A stretch of DNA of 64,000 nucleotides. Origin: Mesorhabditis belari. Its lineage: Eukaryota > Nematoda > Chromadorea > Rhabditida > Rhabditidae. The notes under the pieces are model-generated. The model saw nothing but the letters and a program-made list of their open reading frames with translations, did no database searches and was not told the DNA's origin. Shown here piece after piece: positions 33,720 to 45,040 of the stretch; the first letter of the stretch is position 1; every line of letters begins with the position of its first letter. The stretch lies in the NCBI GenBank assembly GCA_958450365.1, contig CAUEEP010000100.1:171247-235246 (forward strand). Direction: 5' to 3'. A program made the translations under genes and the position numbers.

Positions 33720-33947
33720 TCGTATTCACATATCACGATAAAACATCAAAAAATAAAATCTCGCACTCACAACCTCAAATTTCGACAGGCAGATTTTTGG
33801 CAAAGAAGCGAAGGTAGTTGAAGCCAAACGTGTCATAGAGTTTGTAAAGAATTTAGTTGTATTCCCGTTTACCATCAATTACTTTTCACCTGATAATAGA
33901 CAGGTTGACCGTTGGAGTTTAGGCAAAACGATACCGTACTTAAGGAT
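33720..33947 (-). pseudogene. Family B 3' fragment (duplicate)
   Basis: Same fragment as 25900-26145 and duplicated with the sHSP gene. The shared sequence ends at about 33947, where copy 1 continues into a Tc3-like element and this one does not. Confidence 0.6.
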
Positions 33948-34332
33948 GAGGGTAAAATTAAGAAGGGTGAATTGCCATCTTTTATCCCACAAATTCTGAA
34001 ATCAAGAATAAGAAAAAAGTGACAATGCCAGGAACATCAGATCTTAGGGATTACGGTGCCTTTTTCATAACCCCACCTTTTAGATCAGATTTTAGATCAT
34101 GCATTTTAATCAAAGGGTCATTTACTTTAGATCGGCGACGCGGATTCTATGCTGGAAAGGACGGGACACATTTTTCGAGGGATCATCCTCCACATTTCGA
34201 CGGTTAGATGGAATCGGTTAGTGCCTATCGTAAGCCTGGGGGAAATGGTAACAATTACTTCAAGTGAAGAGTTTAAAAGCTACTTAAAATGGTACTATAG
34301 CCAGGGCAGGGCCTTGATGTAAGGTGCGTTGC

Positions 34333-34600
34333 AAGATGATAGGACCACCCCTAAATTTTTATGGCTATGAAATTTAATAACGCGAAATAGCTTTTAAATC
34401 CTAGAAATATAAACAAAAATAGGCATATATACCATTTTCGATGTTATTTGAACAAATTGCAAAAAAAAATTAGTTTTGAAGCCGTCATTCGAGATAATCG
34501 ATGTTGTGACGTTCCAGAAAAGCTTTAGTGGATTGGCTGACAAGAATTGAAGCATTATCCTGTTGAAAAATATAGTATTTTCCTCGATTTTGAGCTTATA
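34333..34600 (-). mobile_element. Tc3-like transposon 3' end
   Basis: Terminus TGCAAGATGATAGGACCACC at about 34333 is the inverted counterpart of the one at 27268. Inside, minus-strand frames give the FQQDNAS / IDYLE region. This supplies the end missing from the 26-27 kb element, but everything beyond about 34600 is lost. Confidence 0.6.
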
Positions 34601-34844
34601 TCCTGTAAAAAGCAAAGCAAAGCAAAAAAGGACACCGAGCTTATATCCTGTAAAAATCTTGTTTGATATCGCTAAAATTGAACTTTCTTGACTTAACTTA
34701 AAGCAGAATTTCACGCCGAACACAATGCTCCTTTCCGTTCTTGCTGAACACTCTGTCAAAAATTATAAGCTTTGAAAGTTTCGTATCGAGTTTCAAAAAT
34801 GCATGGACCTTGAAACCGACAACGAAGACAACGAAAAAGTGTAA

Positions 34845-35066
34845 GGGTGGTCAAGTGGTAACAAGTTAGAATAGAAAGCGTGGCCTGCCGGGTTCGAATC
34901 CGTCAACGGATTGTTTTGTTTTTCTTTTTGGTTTAAATTTAAATAACTATTTTTTTTAAATGGATTTTTTTTGTAAAGAAATGGGTAAAAAAGCGAATTT
35001 GAAGCGGAGAACACATAAGCGATTCAAACCCAAAAAAAGTAACGCACTACCACTCGGCCACCACAG
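34845..35066. other. Pair of convergent tRNA-like sequences
   Basis: Plus strand 34845-34915: GGTGGTCAAGTGGTAAC (A-box-like) and GGGTTCGAATCCGT (B box). Minus strand about 35066-34985: GTGGCCGAGTGGTAGTGC and a weaker B box. Neither closes a full cloverleaf by eye. Confidence 0.4.
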
Positions 35067-35119
35067 CACTTTTTGCCTTATCTGAAGAGTTCGGTTTTAA
35101 AGTCTATGCTAGATTTTTG

Positions 35120-35460
35120 AAACTTCTTGCAAAATTTTGCACGCTTATAACTTTTGACAGAGTGGCGTTTAGCAAAAACGCATATCAGCATTAGATTCGG
35201 CGTAAAATTCTGCATCGAATATTATATGGCTTATGTCATTTGGCTAGTTTATCCAGTTGACCCTCGTTTGTTAGAAAAATGTGTCAAAATCTATCAACCA
35301 TGTGTTGTTCTACTCTATAAAATTATTACCGAAACAACGTTGCGATTTTCCGCATTTTGTTGGCTGAACAAATGTCTTTGTTTAGCTCTGTTGTCACTTT
35401 TTTTGAAATCAAAAACAGATTTAATGTGATTGCAAATGATTGCTCTGAGCCCTTAAAAAT
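35120..35460. repeat. Diverged R2 repeat
   Basis: CTTATAACTTTTGACAGAGTG and TTCGGCGTAAAATTCTGC mark an R2 relative. No gene seen. Confidence 0.4.
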
Positions 35461-35544
35461 CATGACTAAAGTTTTTTAATCGAAAAGTCGTTTGGATTTA
35501 TCAGATTTTTATGGATTGTACTTATTATAAGACTAAAATCATAC

Positions 35545-35670
35545 CGTAATTGTGTTTTCCGTCTGATGAGCGGTCGCCAACTGAACGGATAAAGCGAAGA
35601 GAAGAGTCAGAGAAATCGCCCACATTTTTTTAGTTTTCTAAAGAGCGGAAGGGTTTCCGGGCTTTATATA
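35545..35670 (-). CDS. First exon of a secreted protein, with TATA box
   Basis: ATG at 35625 opens a 27-codon exon ending at a GTATG donor (35545/35544). It encodes a classic signal peptide (MWAISLTLLFALSVQLATA). A TATATAAA box lies at 35663-35670, about 40 nt upstream, which suits a short 5' leader. I could not find the next exon with confidence; the sequence downstream is repeat-rich, so the gene may be truncated. Family unknown. Confidence 0.55.
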
Positions 35671-35699
35671 GGTCTTTTCTAGAGAGTTAGTACCCTATC

Positions 35700-36835
35700 T
35701 TCAGGCGATTATTTACACAATTTGACTTCCACTTTCAAAGGAACCAAAGAACAGTAAGTTCGAGTCTCCTAGCCATCCTTTTTCTCAATTGACAAACAAT
35801 GAACACCCCCATTGATCACGTCTTGCAAACAGTAAGCCCGTCTTTTGACTCTGACTTTTGAAGCTGACTTTAAAGAGGGATCAAAGCATCGGTTAAAGCG
35901 TGAGAGTAAGAAGGTTACTGTTTGAAGGAAAAGAGGGACTTCATTTTTTGAACATGGTCGGAAAGGGAACTCCAAAGCCTAATACTTTTTGTAGAAAGAA
36001 ATTTTAAAAAATTTTAGGTTTAGAGACGGGAGAACGAAGAAGAGCTCTTCTTCTATCAGAGTCAGATCTGTTAGACTTAAAGAAAAAGAGGGTTTTTGTA
36101 TGAAAACCTTTGCTGAAACGATGTTTTCAAAAAAATTGAACCTTAAAAATTACCCTAACAGGCATGAAAATTGTTTTTGTTAAATCAAAACATAGTCAAA
36201 TTTAGGGAAAAAAGATTTTGTTGAAAATTGGTCTCGATCCGCATCTCCCCTTTAAGAAGTACCCTTAAGATTTTATTAAAAGCTTGGCTAGGATCGAGGT
36301 TTTGAATTGTTATATCGAGTAAATCATTGTATCGAGAGTAATCATTTTATCGTTATTTCGAGTAAAAGAGAATTTAGGTGAGCACCATTTGGAATCTTTT
36401 TCATTTAGAATTTGAGTAAATCTATGGCAAGTCTAAAAGCTACAAATTTAGGAAATTGTTTCAAATCAGTTTCAATTGATAGATAACATCAAGTACGACC
36501 TAGTGTTACCAAAAACAGCCTGATTGGACAATAGATGTGAAAAGTTAGTTCACATTTTTGAGGTTTTGAAACCGAATTTCATAGAAATTGAGACCAATCA
36601 ACAAACAGAATGTGGTCCTGAGCCTGCTATAAATTCAGCTAGATATATAAAGTTCCTGGCTTCAAACGTTTATACTTTCCCTTTCGAAAGTCTTATGCGA
36701 AAAAACGTTTTTCAAAAGTCTTTCAAAATCTTCTTTCAAAATGCCTATGCAGTGTCACTAATAATGAATTCATTTCCAAAAATCTTTGGCCATAATAAAA
36801 CTTTCTCCATCAAAGCACAGAGTCACAGAAGATTC
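35700..36835. other. No gene recognised
   Basis: AT-rich with only short frames. A weak run of TTATATCGAGTAAATCA-type phrases lies at 36310-36370. Confidence 0.3.
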
Positions 36836-36845
36836 TAAAACCAGA

Positions 36846-37050
36846 TGATGCTTGCACCGAGTTGACCGAGCAACTTGAAAAGAATCCAGAATTTGCCGCT
36901 TTTGCCCTGAAAACAGCCATCGGTTTTCTCGATTGGTGCCTCGCGAAATGCCCCCAAATAAAATGGAGATTTTTCGAGAGCAATAAAAAGTATTTTTTCT
37001 TGCTTTCCGCTCAGAAACAGATAAAACTAAACAAATTTCATAGCATCTAG
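36846..37050 (+). CDS. Possible exon, unrecognised
   Basis: After an acceptor-like CTAAAACCAG the frame reads DDACTELTEQLEKNPEFAAF, then GFLDWCLAKCPQIKWRF. The composition looks protein-like, unlike flanking sequence. No start codon, partner exon or known family could be assigned. Confidence 0.25.
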
Positions 37051-37450
37051 GACGTTGCATTAAATTTTATTAGAAACTTTGAACATTACGTTATAATTTG
37101 AGATTCGAATGTGTTTTTCCTGAATTATAGTGCAAAATGAGAGATTTATTCAGCGTTAAGTACCAAAAATCTACTTATTTCTTCCGTGTGGCACATCGAG
37201 TCGCATATCGGGTCCTATTGGAACGATGCCTAAAGTTAACGAATTTCTTCTAATAAGAAGCACATGTGCTTCAATTTTTCAACCCCCTTCCTAAAATTGC
37301 TTCTATTTTCCAACCTTTCCAACAAAATTGATCAAATAGCTTACTAGAAGTTATCACTTACAAATAATAACAATTTATGATTTATTCATTCAAGTAAAAC
37401 AACATTTAAAAATAGGCAACAATCAATTAACAGAGTGAAAAACATTTTTA

Positions 37451-38022
37451 AGCAAACATATCATTTAAATCATTATTATCGACATCATTTTCGTTAACAT
37501 TGCCTACTTCAATAGAGACATCACTGTCGTCGCACTTGATCTCCTCATCTTCGCCAAGATCGATTTCCTTCAACAAGTGAGAGCGATCTTCGCCTCGTTC
37601 TAAGCCTGACACAATTTGACAGCTCCTTCTGGAATGACCTCTTGAGAAAAACAGCCGTTAAATCCTCATTCATCCTTCCCATAGAAGATTCAACTTGCTA
37701 CCAAATCGCTGTTGAATGGCCGGGTCGACTCGTTTCCTTGGTAAAAGAACAAAAGGCTTGCATTTGAGGCTATATACTCAAGCCGTCAGCACCACTGAGA
37801 TCTTCGTCTTCTCATTTCCGGTTCATCGAACAACAATGAGCTTTTCATCAATTCATTTGCGTCATCGAGAGAATTTGAGTAATCGTTTTCCGGCTCCGGC
37901 TTTCTATTCATCAATTCACTTGCTTTCTGTTGTTCCCTGAAGAAATCCTCGTGTTCGGTGTGTTCTTGTAGAGCTCGATATTCTTCGAGAGAATCCAAAC
38001 AAATTGTTGGTCGCTCAGCCAT
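37451..38022 (-). CDS. Unrecognised gene candidate with acidic C-terminus
   Basis: From ATG 38022 a 79-codon frame begins MAERPTICLDSLEEYRALQ and ends in a basic run (EMRRRRSQ). Just downstream on the same strand another frame gives LPRKRVDPAIQQRFGSKLNL. A third, ending at 37451, gives a strongly acidic tail (EIDLGEDEEIKCDD ... DLNDMFA). They look like exons of one gene, but the first two are separated by only about 23 nt between possible splice sites, so the exact joins are unresolved. A hydrophobic extension upstream of the ATG lacks a start codon. Confidence 0.35.
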
Positions 38023-38188
38023 CACACCCAAAAATAAACATATTAGCAATTTTATAAAAAAAACAAAGAAAGCAGAAAAAAGTTTAATAAACGTAAAAAT
38101 AATGAGGATTCTAGAGGCGCTTTGCAAGAAAAATAAATGAAATAGTGTACGGTAGCAAAGTGATGCTTTTTAAAATTTGTGGCTTCTA

Positions 38189-38735
38189 CAGGGTGTTCCA
38201 AAATTATCCGGGCAAAGTTTTTTGGGTGCAACTCTCCGTGCAGTTGAACAATCCCTACTTTCTTCTTTTTTCACAAAATTTGCAACATTTTCAACAATAA
38301 ACTAATTTCTTTTGATCAGAAAGTCGAGAGGGGCCTTCCAATGCAGCTTCAAATCCCCAAAGCAAGCAATCTTGGCGCCCTCGGCGCGCAGCCTTTTTAT
38401 GGCTAAAATTTACAGCTGAAAGTTTGTTAAATCAGTTAAGTTTGATTTTTCTTGAACGACTGAGCGATTTAAAAGTAAATGAGGTGAAACAAGTAGTGAG
38501 CTGTTCCCTTTCGGAACTGGAATATAGTTTTAGACGTCGATTAGACGATCACCAAGCTTTGAATTAAAAACTTTTTAGATACTCTCGTAACTGAAAAATA
38601 AGCTTAAGTTTCTGTTAGTTTTTGACTTTAAGACTACTATAATTATTTAGAGAATTAAAGAAAGTAGGAAAATTGTTTAACGATGTGAGAAGTTACATTC
38701 AAAACACTTTGTCCGGATAATTTTGGGACACCTTG
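38189..38735. mobile_element. Mariner-type MITE, 547 bp
   Basis: Flanked by TA. Ends CAGGGTGTTCCAAAATTATC and, inverted, CAAGGTGTCCCAAAATTATC, each about 30 bp. The interior has no transposase frame. Confidence 0.65.
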
Positions 38736-38843
38736 TATTAGAGACTGAGCTTCAATTAGAATAAATACGGTGCTTTACTTTACTTTTTGCCTAAACATTT
38801 TCTCATTTTTAGAAATAAAAGTTATGAACCAAATGATTGCGTT

Positions 38844-41800
38844 CTAAGCAAAATGTTTTTCGATGAGTGAACTCCTACCCGACGGATTCAACGTTTTGCC
38901 ACAGCGGAAGTAGAGAGCCTTGATGTGATTGAAATTTGTCGTCTCAGCGATGCCCGGATGTTGGTAAATATCCCTAGAATATACTGTATTTCCTTTAATA
39001 ATGCCCCATCTTTATTTGTGTCCCACCCTAACAGTTTAAATTCAGACCTCTAATATTGTCCCACCCTTTTGAGGTCTTTGAAAAAAATAATGTCATTTAG
39101 AGGAAATACCGTAGTCCAACAGTGCGATTTCTATTGAAATTGAAGTAAAAAGCAACTTTAATCAATCTGCAGTCTGCACCTAGACTTATCTTTTAGATGA
39201 CCCAGTCTGAGCCCAGAACATTAACCATTCTGGACAAATCTGGGCTAACCAATCAGACCAGCAGTCTTAGTCAGACCAGTGGTCGAAGCCCAGACTCGCC
39301 ATTTCAGATGGCCTACCTCTACTAGTGCCCCACCTCTAATATTGTCCCACCATTTTGAGGTCTTTGAAAAAAATAATGTCATTTAGAGGAAATACGGTAG
39401 TCCAACAGTGCGATCTCCGTTGAAATTAAAGCAAAAAACCCAACTTTAATCAATAAATTATCAAAATTTTATTATTCGTCCCCCTGTTGTACTCGCCGAT
39501 CTCCTGGTCACTCACCTGAGATAACCGTGAAGATTCGGGTAGTCCAAGATGCGTTTCTTGCTGCATTTTAAATAGATCGAGTAGACAGCATCGAATCGAA
39601 TCTATTGATTTTCTCTGTTTTCCCGGGATTCCTTTTTTCTACTCACCAGTGTCACCCACAAACGGATGTCCGCGTCGGAAAGACTCTCCCCCGCCAGATA
39701 GCGCTGGTTCTCTGAGAAAAAAGCACTTTGTTATGTATTCAGATTCTTCAAGATAACAACATCCTACCAATCCTACCAAAAAGTTAATTTGCATGGGAAA
39801 AAAGATGTTTGCTATGTTTTTCTAATGCCAACCGAGAATTTTCTCTAAGCGTTCCAGCGAGTCGAAGAGTTTTCCCACAGCCAAGTCGTATCCCTCTTGA
39901 GTCAGCGCATATCCGGCTTTGTAGACGCCTGTGAATTGACGTTCTTTGATTACAAACAAAACTTAGCTCCATTGCTTTTCATTGGCCCGCCCCAAAAACC
40001 AGGCCAAAACCAAGAGAAGGTCATTGCTTCGGCTTGGCTTGCTTTTGGCTTGCTCTTAGCTCCATGGCTTTTTGGCTTGGAGAAACAACCTACCGGTGAC
40101 GACAGTATCATTGACCCATTCGTTCACTTCATCGATCTTTGTATGCAATTCTTTTGGGTAGAAATCCCCTGTATTTGCGCCAAGCCCATCGAAAGCCGAA
40201 TTGAGCCTGAAATTTTCGAATTTGAAACCTATTTCATGAAGATAATTGGATTAACGATTCACATTCTCACATTCGAATGATGTCGGCACTCTCGGTGCTC
40301 ACCAATTTGTGCTGTTTCTTGTCCCAAAGCACCGGCACCGAGACCCGGGTCGTGCATTTTGGATCGGACTGTGAACATAGATGTGATTTATTATTATTTT
40401 GAAATCAAAAACCTTTAAGTAGACTTGGTATAGGAACTGAAAGCCGTAGAGGTGGTCGACGGTTGCATCTGAAATGTTGGCAGTAAATGAAAGTCAGAAA
40501 CGGAGCAACAAATGTAAATTTTTTGGCTCTATGATAACGCCACCTAGATCCGCGTGATACATTAATGAAAAAGTGATTTTTATAGATTTTTAACAAAAAA
40601 AGATATCAGTCGACGTAAAAAAAGCACCCTGATTTCAAATACGAAAATTTTTTTTGAAATCCGTTTGACTCCATTTTTAAAAATTCAGTTTTTTGCTTTT
40701 CCCATGTAATAATGATCTATTGGGTTGTCCAGTTATGAATGCGCGTTTTCTTTTTCTCAAATTTCTCAAGATATCGAACAGATGTATTTGAGTGTTATAT
40801 ATCATTCGAAAGCTGAAGATCTCCTCTACATTTTGATATAAAAAGCTTTTGAATTTGTTCAGCTTTTGGGCAAATTGACTGCACAGAAGAAGAGGTCGTT
40901 TTCGAAAAACCCCATTCCAGCTGAGCTATTCCTCAAGTTTTATGGTGTAAAATAACCGCCCAGAAAAGAAAAGAAAAGTAAAGATGCTCCGAAATTGTTA
41001 TATTTTAAAAAAGCTTGTATTGATATATCTATTGGCCAAACATCAAACGGTTAACTCAATTTGAGCGGAGTCAAAACTTGATCCAAAGGCACCCTTCCAT
41101 TTTTTGGCCACCTCTTCTTCTGTGCAGCCAATTTGCCCAAAAGCTGAACAAATTCAAAAGCTTTTATATCAAAATGTAGAGGAGATCTTCAGCTTTCGAA
41201 TGATATATAACACTCAAATACATCTGTTCGATATCTTGAGAAATTTGCAAAATAGTAAAAAACGCGCATTCATAACTGGACAACCCAATATTTTGGGTTT
41301 CGAGCGCTATAAATTGCTATTATCAGGAGAAAAATGCAAAACAAAGCAACAAGTTTTATTTGCATATATCTTGAGAATGTTTTTTGTGCAAAAATTATAG
41401 AGATTGATCAAGTTTGCACAAACTGGTAGCGTTTTGAACGGGTGCAACTCGAATTTTTGAAGTTGACACATTATAGTATGGACTTTCTACCGTAATCAAA
41501 CAACAAAAAACGGAAAAACTACAAAAAGGAGCCACTTTTTGACTAGAGAAATACACTTTTCTTTTCCTTTTTTAAAATTTTTCTATGAGTTTAATTAATT
41601 TGGGTTTTTTTGTTCAGGAATACCACGTAGGAGTAAGAAAAGTCAAACAAGAAAGAGGAAAATTTCAACAAAGGAGAAGAAAAGTGTATTTCTCTAGTCA
41701 AAAAGTGGCTCCTCTTTATAGACTTTCCGTTTTTTGTTGTTTGGTTACGGTAGAAAGTCCATACTATAGTGTGTCAACTTCAAAAATCCGAGTTACGCCC

Positions 41801-44294
41801 GTTCAAAACGACACATTTCCCATTAAAAACCTATCGAAATCACTTTTTCGCGCGATTTCAACTCAAAAATCTCAACTACTCTTGTCCAACGAAGCTTTTT
41901 ATTTGATTTAATAGCCGAATTCAAGCACAATCTATTGGTACAAAAAGTTGCCCAATTGAACAATTAAAAGTTGATTTTTTTTCAGTTGAAAGTTAATCAT
42001 TTTTTGAAAGAGGGCCGTTATCGGGATAAAGCCAAGTTTCTTTTTTGGGGAAAGAGCTTATATCACACCTGGATAAGTCTCATCAAATGTCCATCCATTC
42101 TCAAGCATCATCGGACTGACCACTGACACGCTCAAAAGGTCCTCGAGTCCCTGAACCCGTTGCAATTGGGTCTTTGCATTGAAAATGGGACGCTATTTCG
42201 CAACATGCCACAGTTTGAGTACCTTCTTCAAAAGAAACCCTTTTTGGTGTCAATGGAAAAGTTGTAGAGAATCAAAAATTAGGCTTATAGCCAAATTTCC
42301 AGAACGATTCAAAAACGGGTTTTCAAGAAATGCCAAATTTACGAATTTTCACAAAACTTGCATTTTAAGCGAAACTACTAAGTGTTTCTTTTTTGGAAAT
42401 TTGGCTATAAGCCTAATTTTTGATTCTCTACAACTTTTCCATTGACATCAAAATGGGTTTCTTTTGAAGAAAGTGCTCAAACTGTGGCATCTTCAGTCCT
42501 CGATTTTTGAGTCTCACACTTGTCTCTCATAGAAAATAAAATTTTACGAAGAAAAAGGAATTCGTAAATTGACTGTAAAATGGACACAAGTTGTTAATAA
42601 TAATGGAAATTATTTGGAATAATTTTCCGATTTCTTATTGAATAAATGTAGATTTGAAAAGTATCCCATTTTCACTGCAAGAACCCAATATTTGCGTTAA
42701 TTTCATTTTATCACCTTTAGCTTCAATAGAATCAGCGTGCGATGAGCGTAAGGGCATCCGTACGAGACATACAGATGATATCTGAATGAATAAATCGAAA
42801 GTAGCTTTAACACGCCACCGGCGGATCGTTCCAATAACGAATATTCTGTTTTTCATGATTTTTGCTATGGGTTCAACAGAGATTGCTCCGAAGTTTGCAT
42901 TCATTTAAAAGAGGAGACTCAAAGCTGTCAAAGAGCGCAAATAGTCTAATTTTATCTGTAAACTTTTAATTGATTGGGGAACAAATAGCTAGGACTACAC
43001 GACTATACGCCCAAGAGGTTTTGGTCGCGAGTGCGTTAAAGGGGTATTCTGGTCCTCAAAATACCTCCTGGACGTTAAAGGGGTATCGTTGCGGCTAGCC
43101 GCAATAGTAAATCGGCTAGCGAAAAGTTTTGATAGCAAGTCGGCTAAAATAGCAGATCAGCTGAAGTAGCAGATCGGCTGAAATAGCAGATCGGCTGAAA
43201 TAGCAGATCGGCTGAAATAGCAGATCGGCTATGACATATATACAGGTCTAGTCGTTTAGAGAACAAGGAGTTAGAGATAAAAAAAATCATAAAGAGGCGC
43301 GATTTAAGAAATAGAATGGAGAAAAGAATTTATGTTGATGTTTGCATATGATCTTGAAAGAGAAGAGAAATTCCGCGAACTTTGGAGAATTTCTAAATAA
43401 CGAAAGTGACAAGAAATTCAAAAAACAAGAAAAGATTTAGAGAAATTCTAATGAAAAACTAACAATTGACATCAGAAAAGGTATTGGGTTGATGCATAAT
43501 TATCCGGACTTCTTTTTGCGTGCTTGTATCTTTTTTGTTTTGAAAGCTTTTTGTCTATTTCTTTTTTTTAAATATTCGTTATTCTTTAGTGAACAAAATG
43601 CGTGTCGACAATCATATCCATCTTCGCCATATCATGCTCTACCACTTCGAAAAGGGATGGTCTGCCGCAGAGTCGTTTCGCGATCTCAAAGAACTGGAGA
43701 AGCCCCAACGGACTACCACGTCAATCGATCGCTCAAAATTGGCAAACAAATAAGATCTACAACGATTTGGATGACTTGATAGACGATGTTAAAGCGTGGA
43801 TTGCCTCCAAAGATCGTTTATTCTTCGCTCGTGGAATCGATCGTCTTCCAAGCAAATGGCAATCAGTTATTGATGTAGGCGGTGAATATGCTCCAGAATA
43901 ATCAATTAAACATATTTTTCTAACTATTTATGTTATTTTTTGTTAAATAAAATCATTTATAAAAGAAGTCCGGATAATTATGCATCAACCCAATAGTTTT
44001 TCGTTTTTTTTATCGCACTTTACTACTTGATTTCTGATTAAAGGACTTTAGATTAAAGGATTTTAGATTAAAACAGACCGATCTTTTTCAGCGACGAATC
44101 CTCCTTCTCCCGTTGGCCCGGGTTGTCCATCGACGGTCACCCAGTTGTTGAATGGCTGAACGGTTCGGTTTTTCCTTTTGTTTTTCAAGTCGGGTTTTTC
44201 ACTTTTTAAAATCTTTTAAACAACAAACTGTCATTTTGATTCCTTTTGGGGCATCTTTGTCGTCTGTCCACCGTCCTTCCACCAACAAACCCAT
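38844..44294 (-). CDS. Glutathionyl-hydroquinone reductase (Ecm4-like, Xi-class GST), 11 exons
   Basis: Exons: 44294-44229, 44155-44079, 42781-42715, 42150-42069, 40468-40413, 40368-40271, 40206-40094, 39928-39833, 39711-39647, 39601-39516, 38973-38844. They total 936 nt, 311 aa, and all phases match. The start MGLLVEGRW is the family's usual N-terminus. Next come NNWVTVDGQPGPTGEGGF, the thioredoxin-fold active site RYHLYVSYGCPYAHR (catalytic Cys about residue 57; usual motif CPWAHR), GWTFDETYP, RVSVPVLWDKK, STESADIIRM, the helical domain (VYKAGYALTQEGYDLAV, RYLAGESLSDADIRLWVTL), and the dimer-type C-terminus DIYQHPGIAETTNFNHIK. The enzyme reduces glutathionyl-hydroquinones using GSH, probably in the cytosol. 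The family is well known in bacteria, fungi and plants, and I know of no established animal member. The long introns hold several transposable elements. Confidence 0.9.
39045..39403. repeat. Direct repeat of about 70 bp within the reductase intron 10
   Basis: TCTAATATTGTCCCACC followed by TTTTGAGGTCTTTG and TGTCATTTAGAGG occurs at about 39050-39115 and again at 39335-39403, with the shared sequence extending about 60 bp further. Confidence 0.6.
40720..41288. mobile_element. Foldback MITE in reductase intron 4
   Basis: TA-flanked, 569 bp, with inverted arms of about 185 bp that begin TTGGGTTGTCCAGTTATGAA. The terminal TTGGGTTG is shared with the mariner derivative at 43484. It has no coding capacity. 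Confidence 0.75.
41425..41820. mobile_element. Second foldback element in reductase intron 4
   Basis: Arms of about 160 bp are inverted copies: GTTTTGAACGGGTGCAACTC at 41430 against its complement ending near 41815, continuing through CTTTCTACCGTAATCAAACA. The centre is AT-rich and non-coding. Exact ends uncertain. Confidence 0.65.
42206..42494. mobile_element. Foldback element in reductase intron 3
   Basis: Arms of about 98 bp (42206-42303 and 42396-42494), beginning GCCACAGTTTGAG and containing AGGCTTATAGCCAAATTTCC. Fragments of similar sequence recur in the DUF229 intron near 46950-47110. Confidence 0.65.
43137..43233. repeat. 17-bp tandem repeat
   Basis: About five to six units of ATCGGCTGAAATAGCAG within reductase intron 2. 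The last units are nearly identical and the first ones diverged. Confidence 0.8.
43484..43993 (+). mobile_element. Mariner deletion derivative with perfect 33-bp TIRs
   Basis: 510 bp flanked by TA. The two 33-bp termini (TTGGGTTGATGCATAATTAT ...) are perfect inverted copies. An ATG at 43598 opens the transposase N-terminus (HLRHIMLYHFEKGWSAAESF). After an internal deletion of most of the gene, the C-terminus follows (LDDLIDDVKAWIASKDRLFF, GGEYAPE, stop 43899-43901). It is a non-autonomous copy that a full-length mariner could mobilise. It lies in reductase intron 2. Confidence 0.85.
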
Positions 44295-45035
44295 GACTAA
44301 ACGAGAAAAAACTGGTGATAACTAAAAACTAAAAACATTTAAAAGTTTTTGAAAAGGGAGACCAAAAACTGTTGCAATGAAAAACTAAGAAAATAAGGTT
44401 CAAAAAATTTCTAAAAAAATGTTTTTCATTTCGGACCTTTTGGTTGAATTTGGTCCAGAAATTTCAAGATAACGGAGGGTTTCAAATTTCAAGAAAATGA
44501 AAAGAAAAAAACTCTAAACTAGAAAGCACAAGAAGCGAAAAGATAAAGAGAAGGGCATAAATCAATGGAATTTTCCTCAAAAAATCATGACAATTTCTGG
44601 TGGAATAGAGAGGGGAAAACTCTAGTTTATTTTTTGATGTGCCGAAGTTGTTTGCGAAGGAAAAAAGGTCAAAAAGCCCTTTACCACTTTTCTTTTTTCT
44701 CTCTGCACTTTGTTTATTTTTTCGCTTGGCCAACTTGTGTGAGTAGATTGACTTTTGAACTTTTGATCGTACAGTTGCCTACTCATATCTATTCTTTCAA
44801 TAATCAGTTGAAGTCTGTAAATAAAATTAGAATATTTGAGCTCATTTGATAGACTTGAGTCACCTCTTTCAAATGAGGACAAATTTCTGATCAATTTTCT
44901 CTGAACTCACAACGAATATTATCAAAGGAAACTTGAGCTAGTCGACAAAATATTTGAAAATACAAAATAACCAACATGCACTCTTGCAAGACCCTGATGA
45001 TTTTAAACTCAATAAAGCCTGTCATAGACAATTTT
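44295..45035. other. Upstream region of the reductase; no other gene seen
   Basis: AT-rich with short frames only. The reductase promoter should lie in its first few hundred bases, but no clear TATA box or known motif was found. Confidence 0.3.
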
Positions 45036-45040
45036 AAGAC

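Noticed and set aside
42635..42904. 89-codon minus-strand frame covering the reductase active-site exon
   Set aside because: It is a different frame of the same DNA; the spliced 67-nt exon in the other frame encodes the conserved motif.
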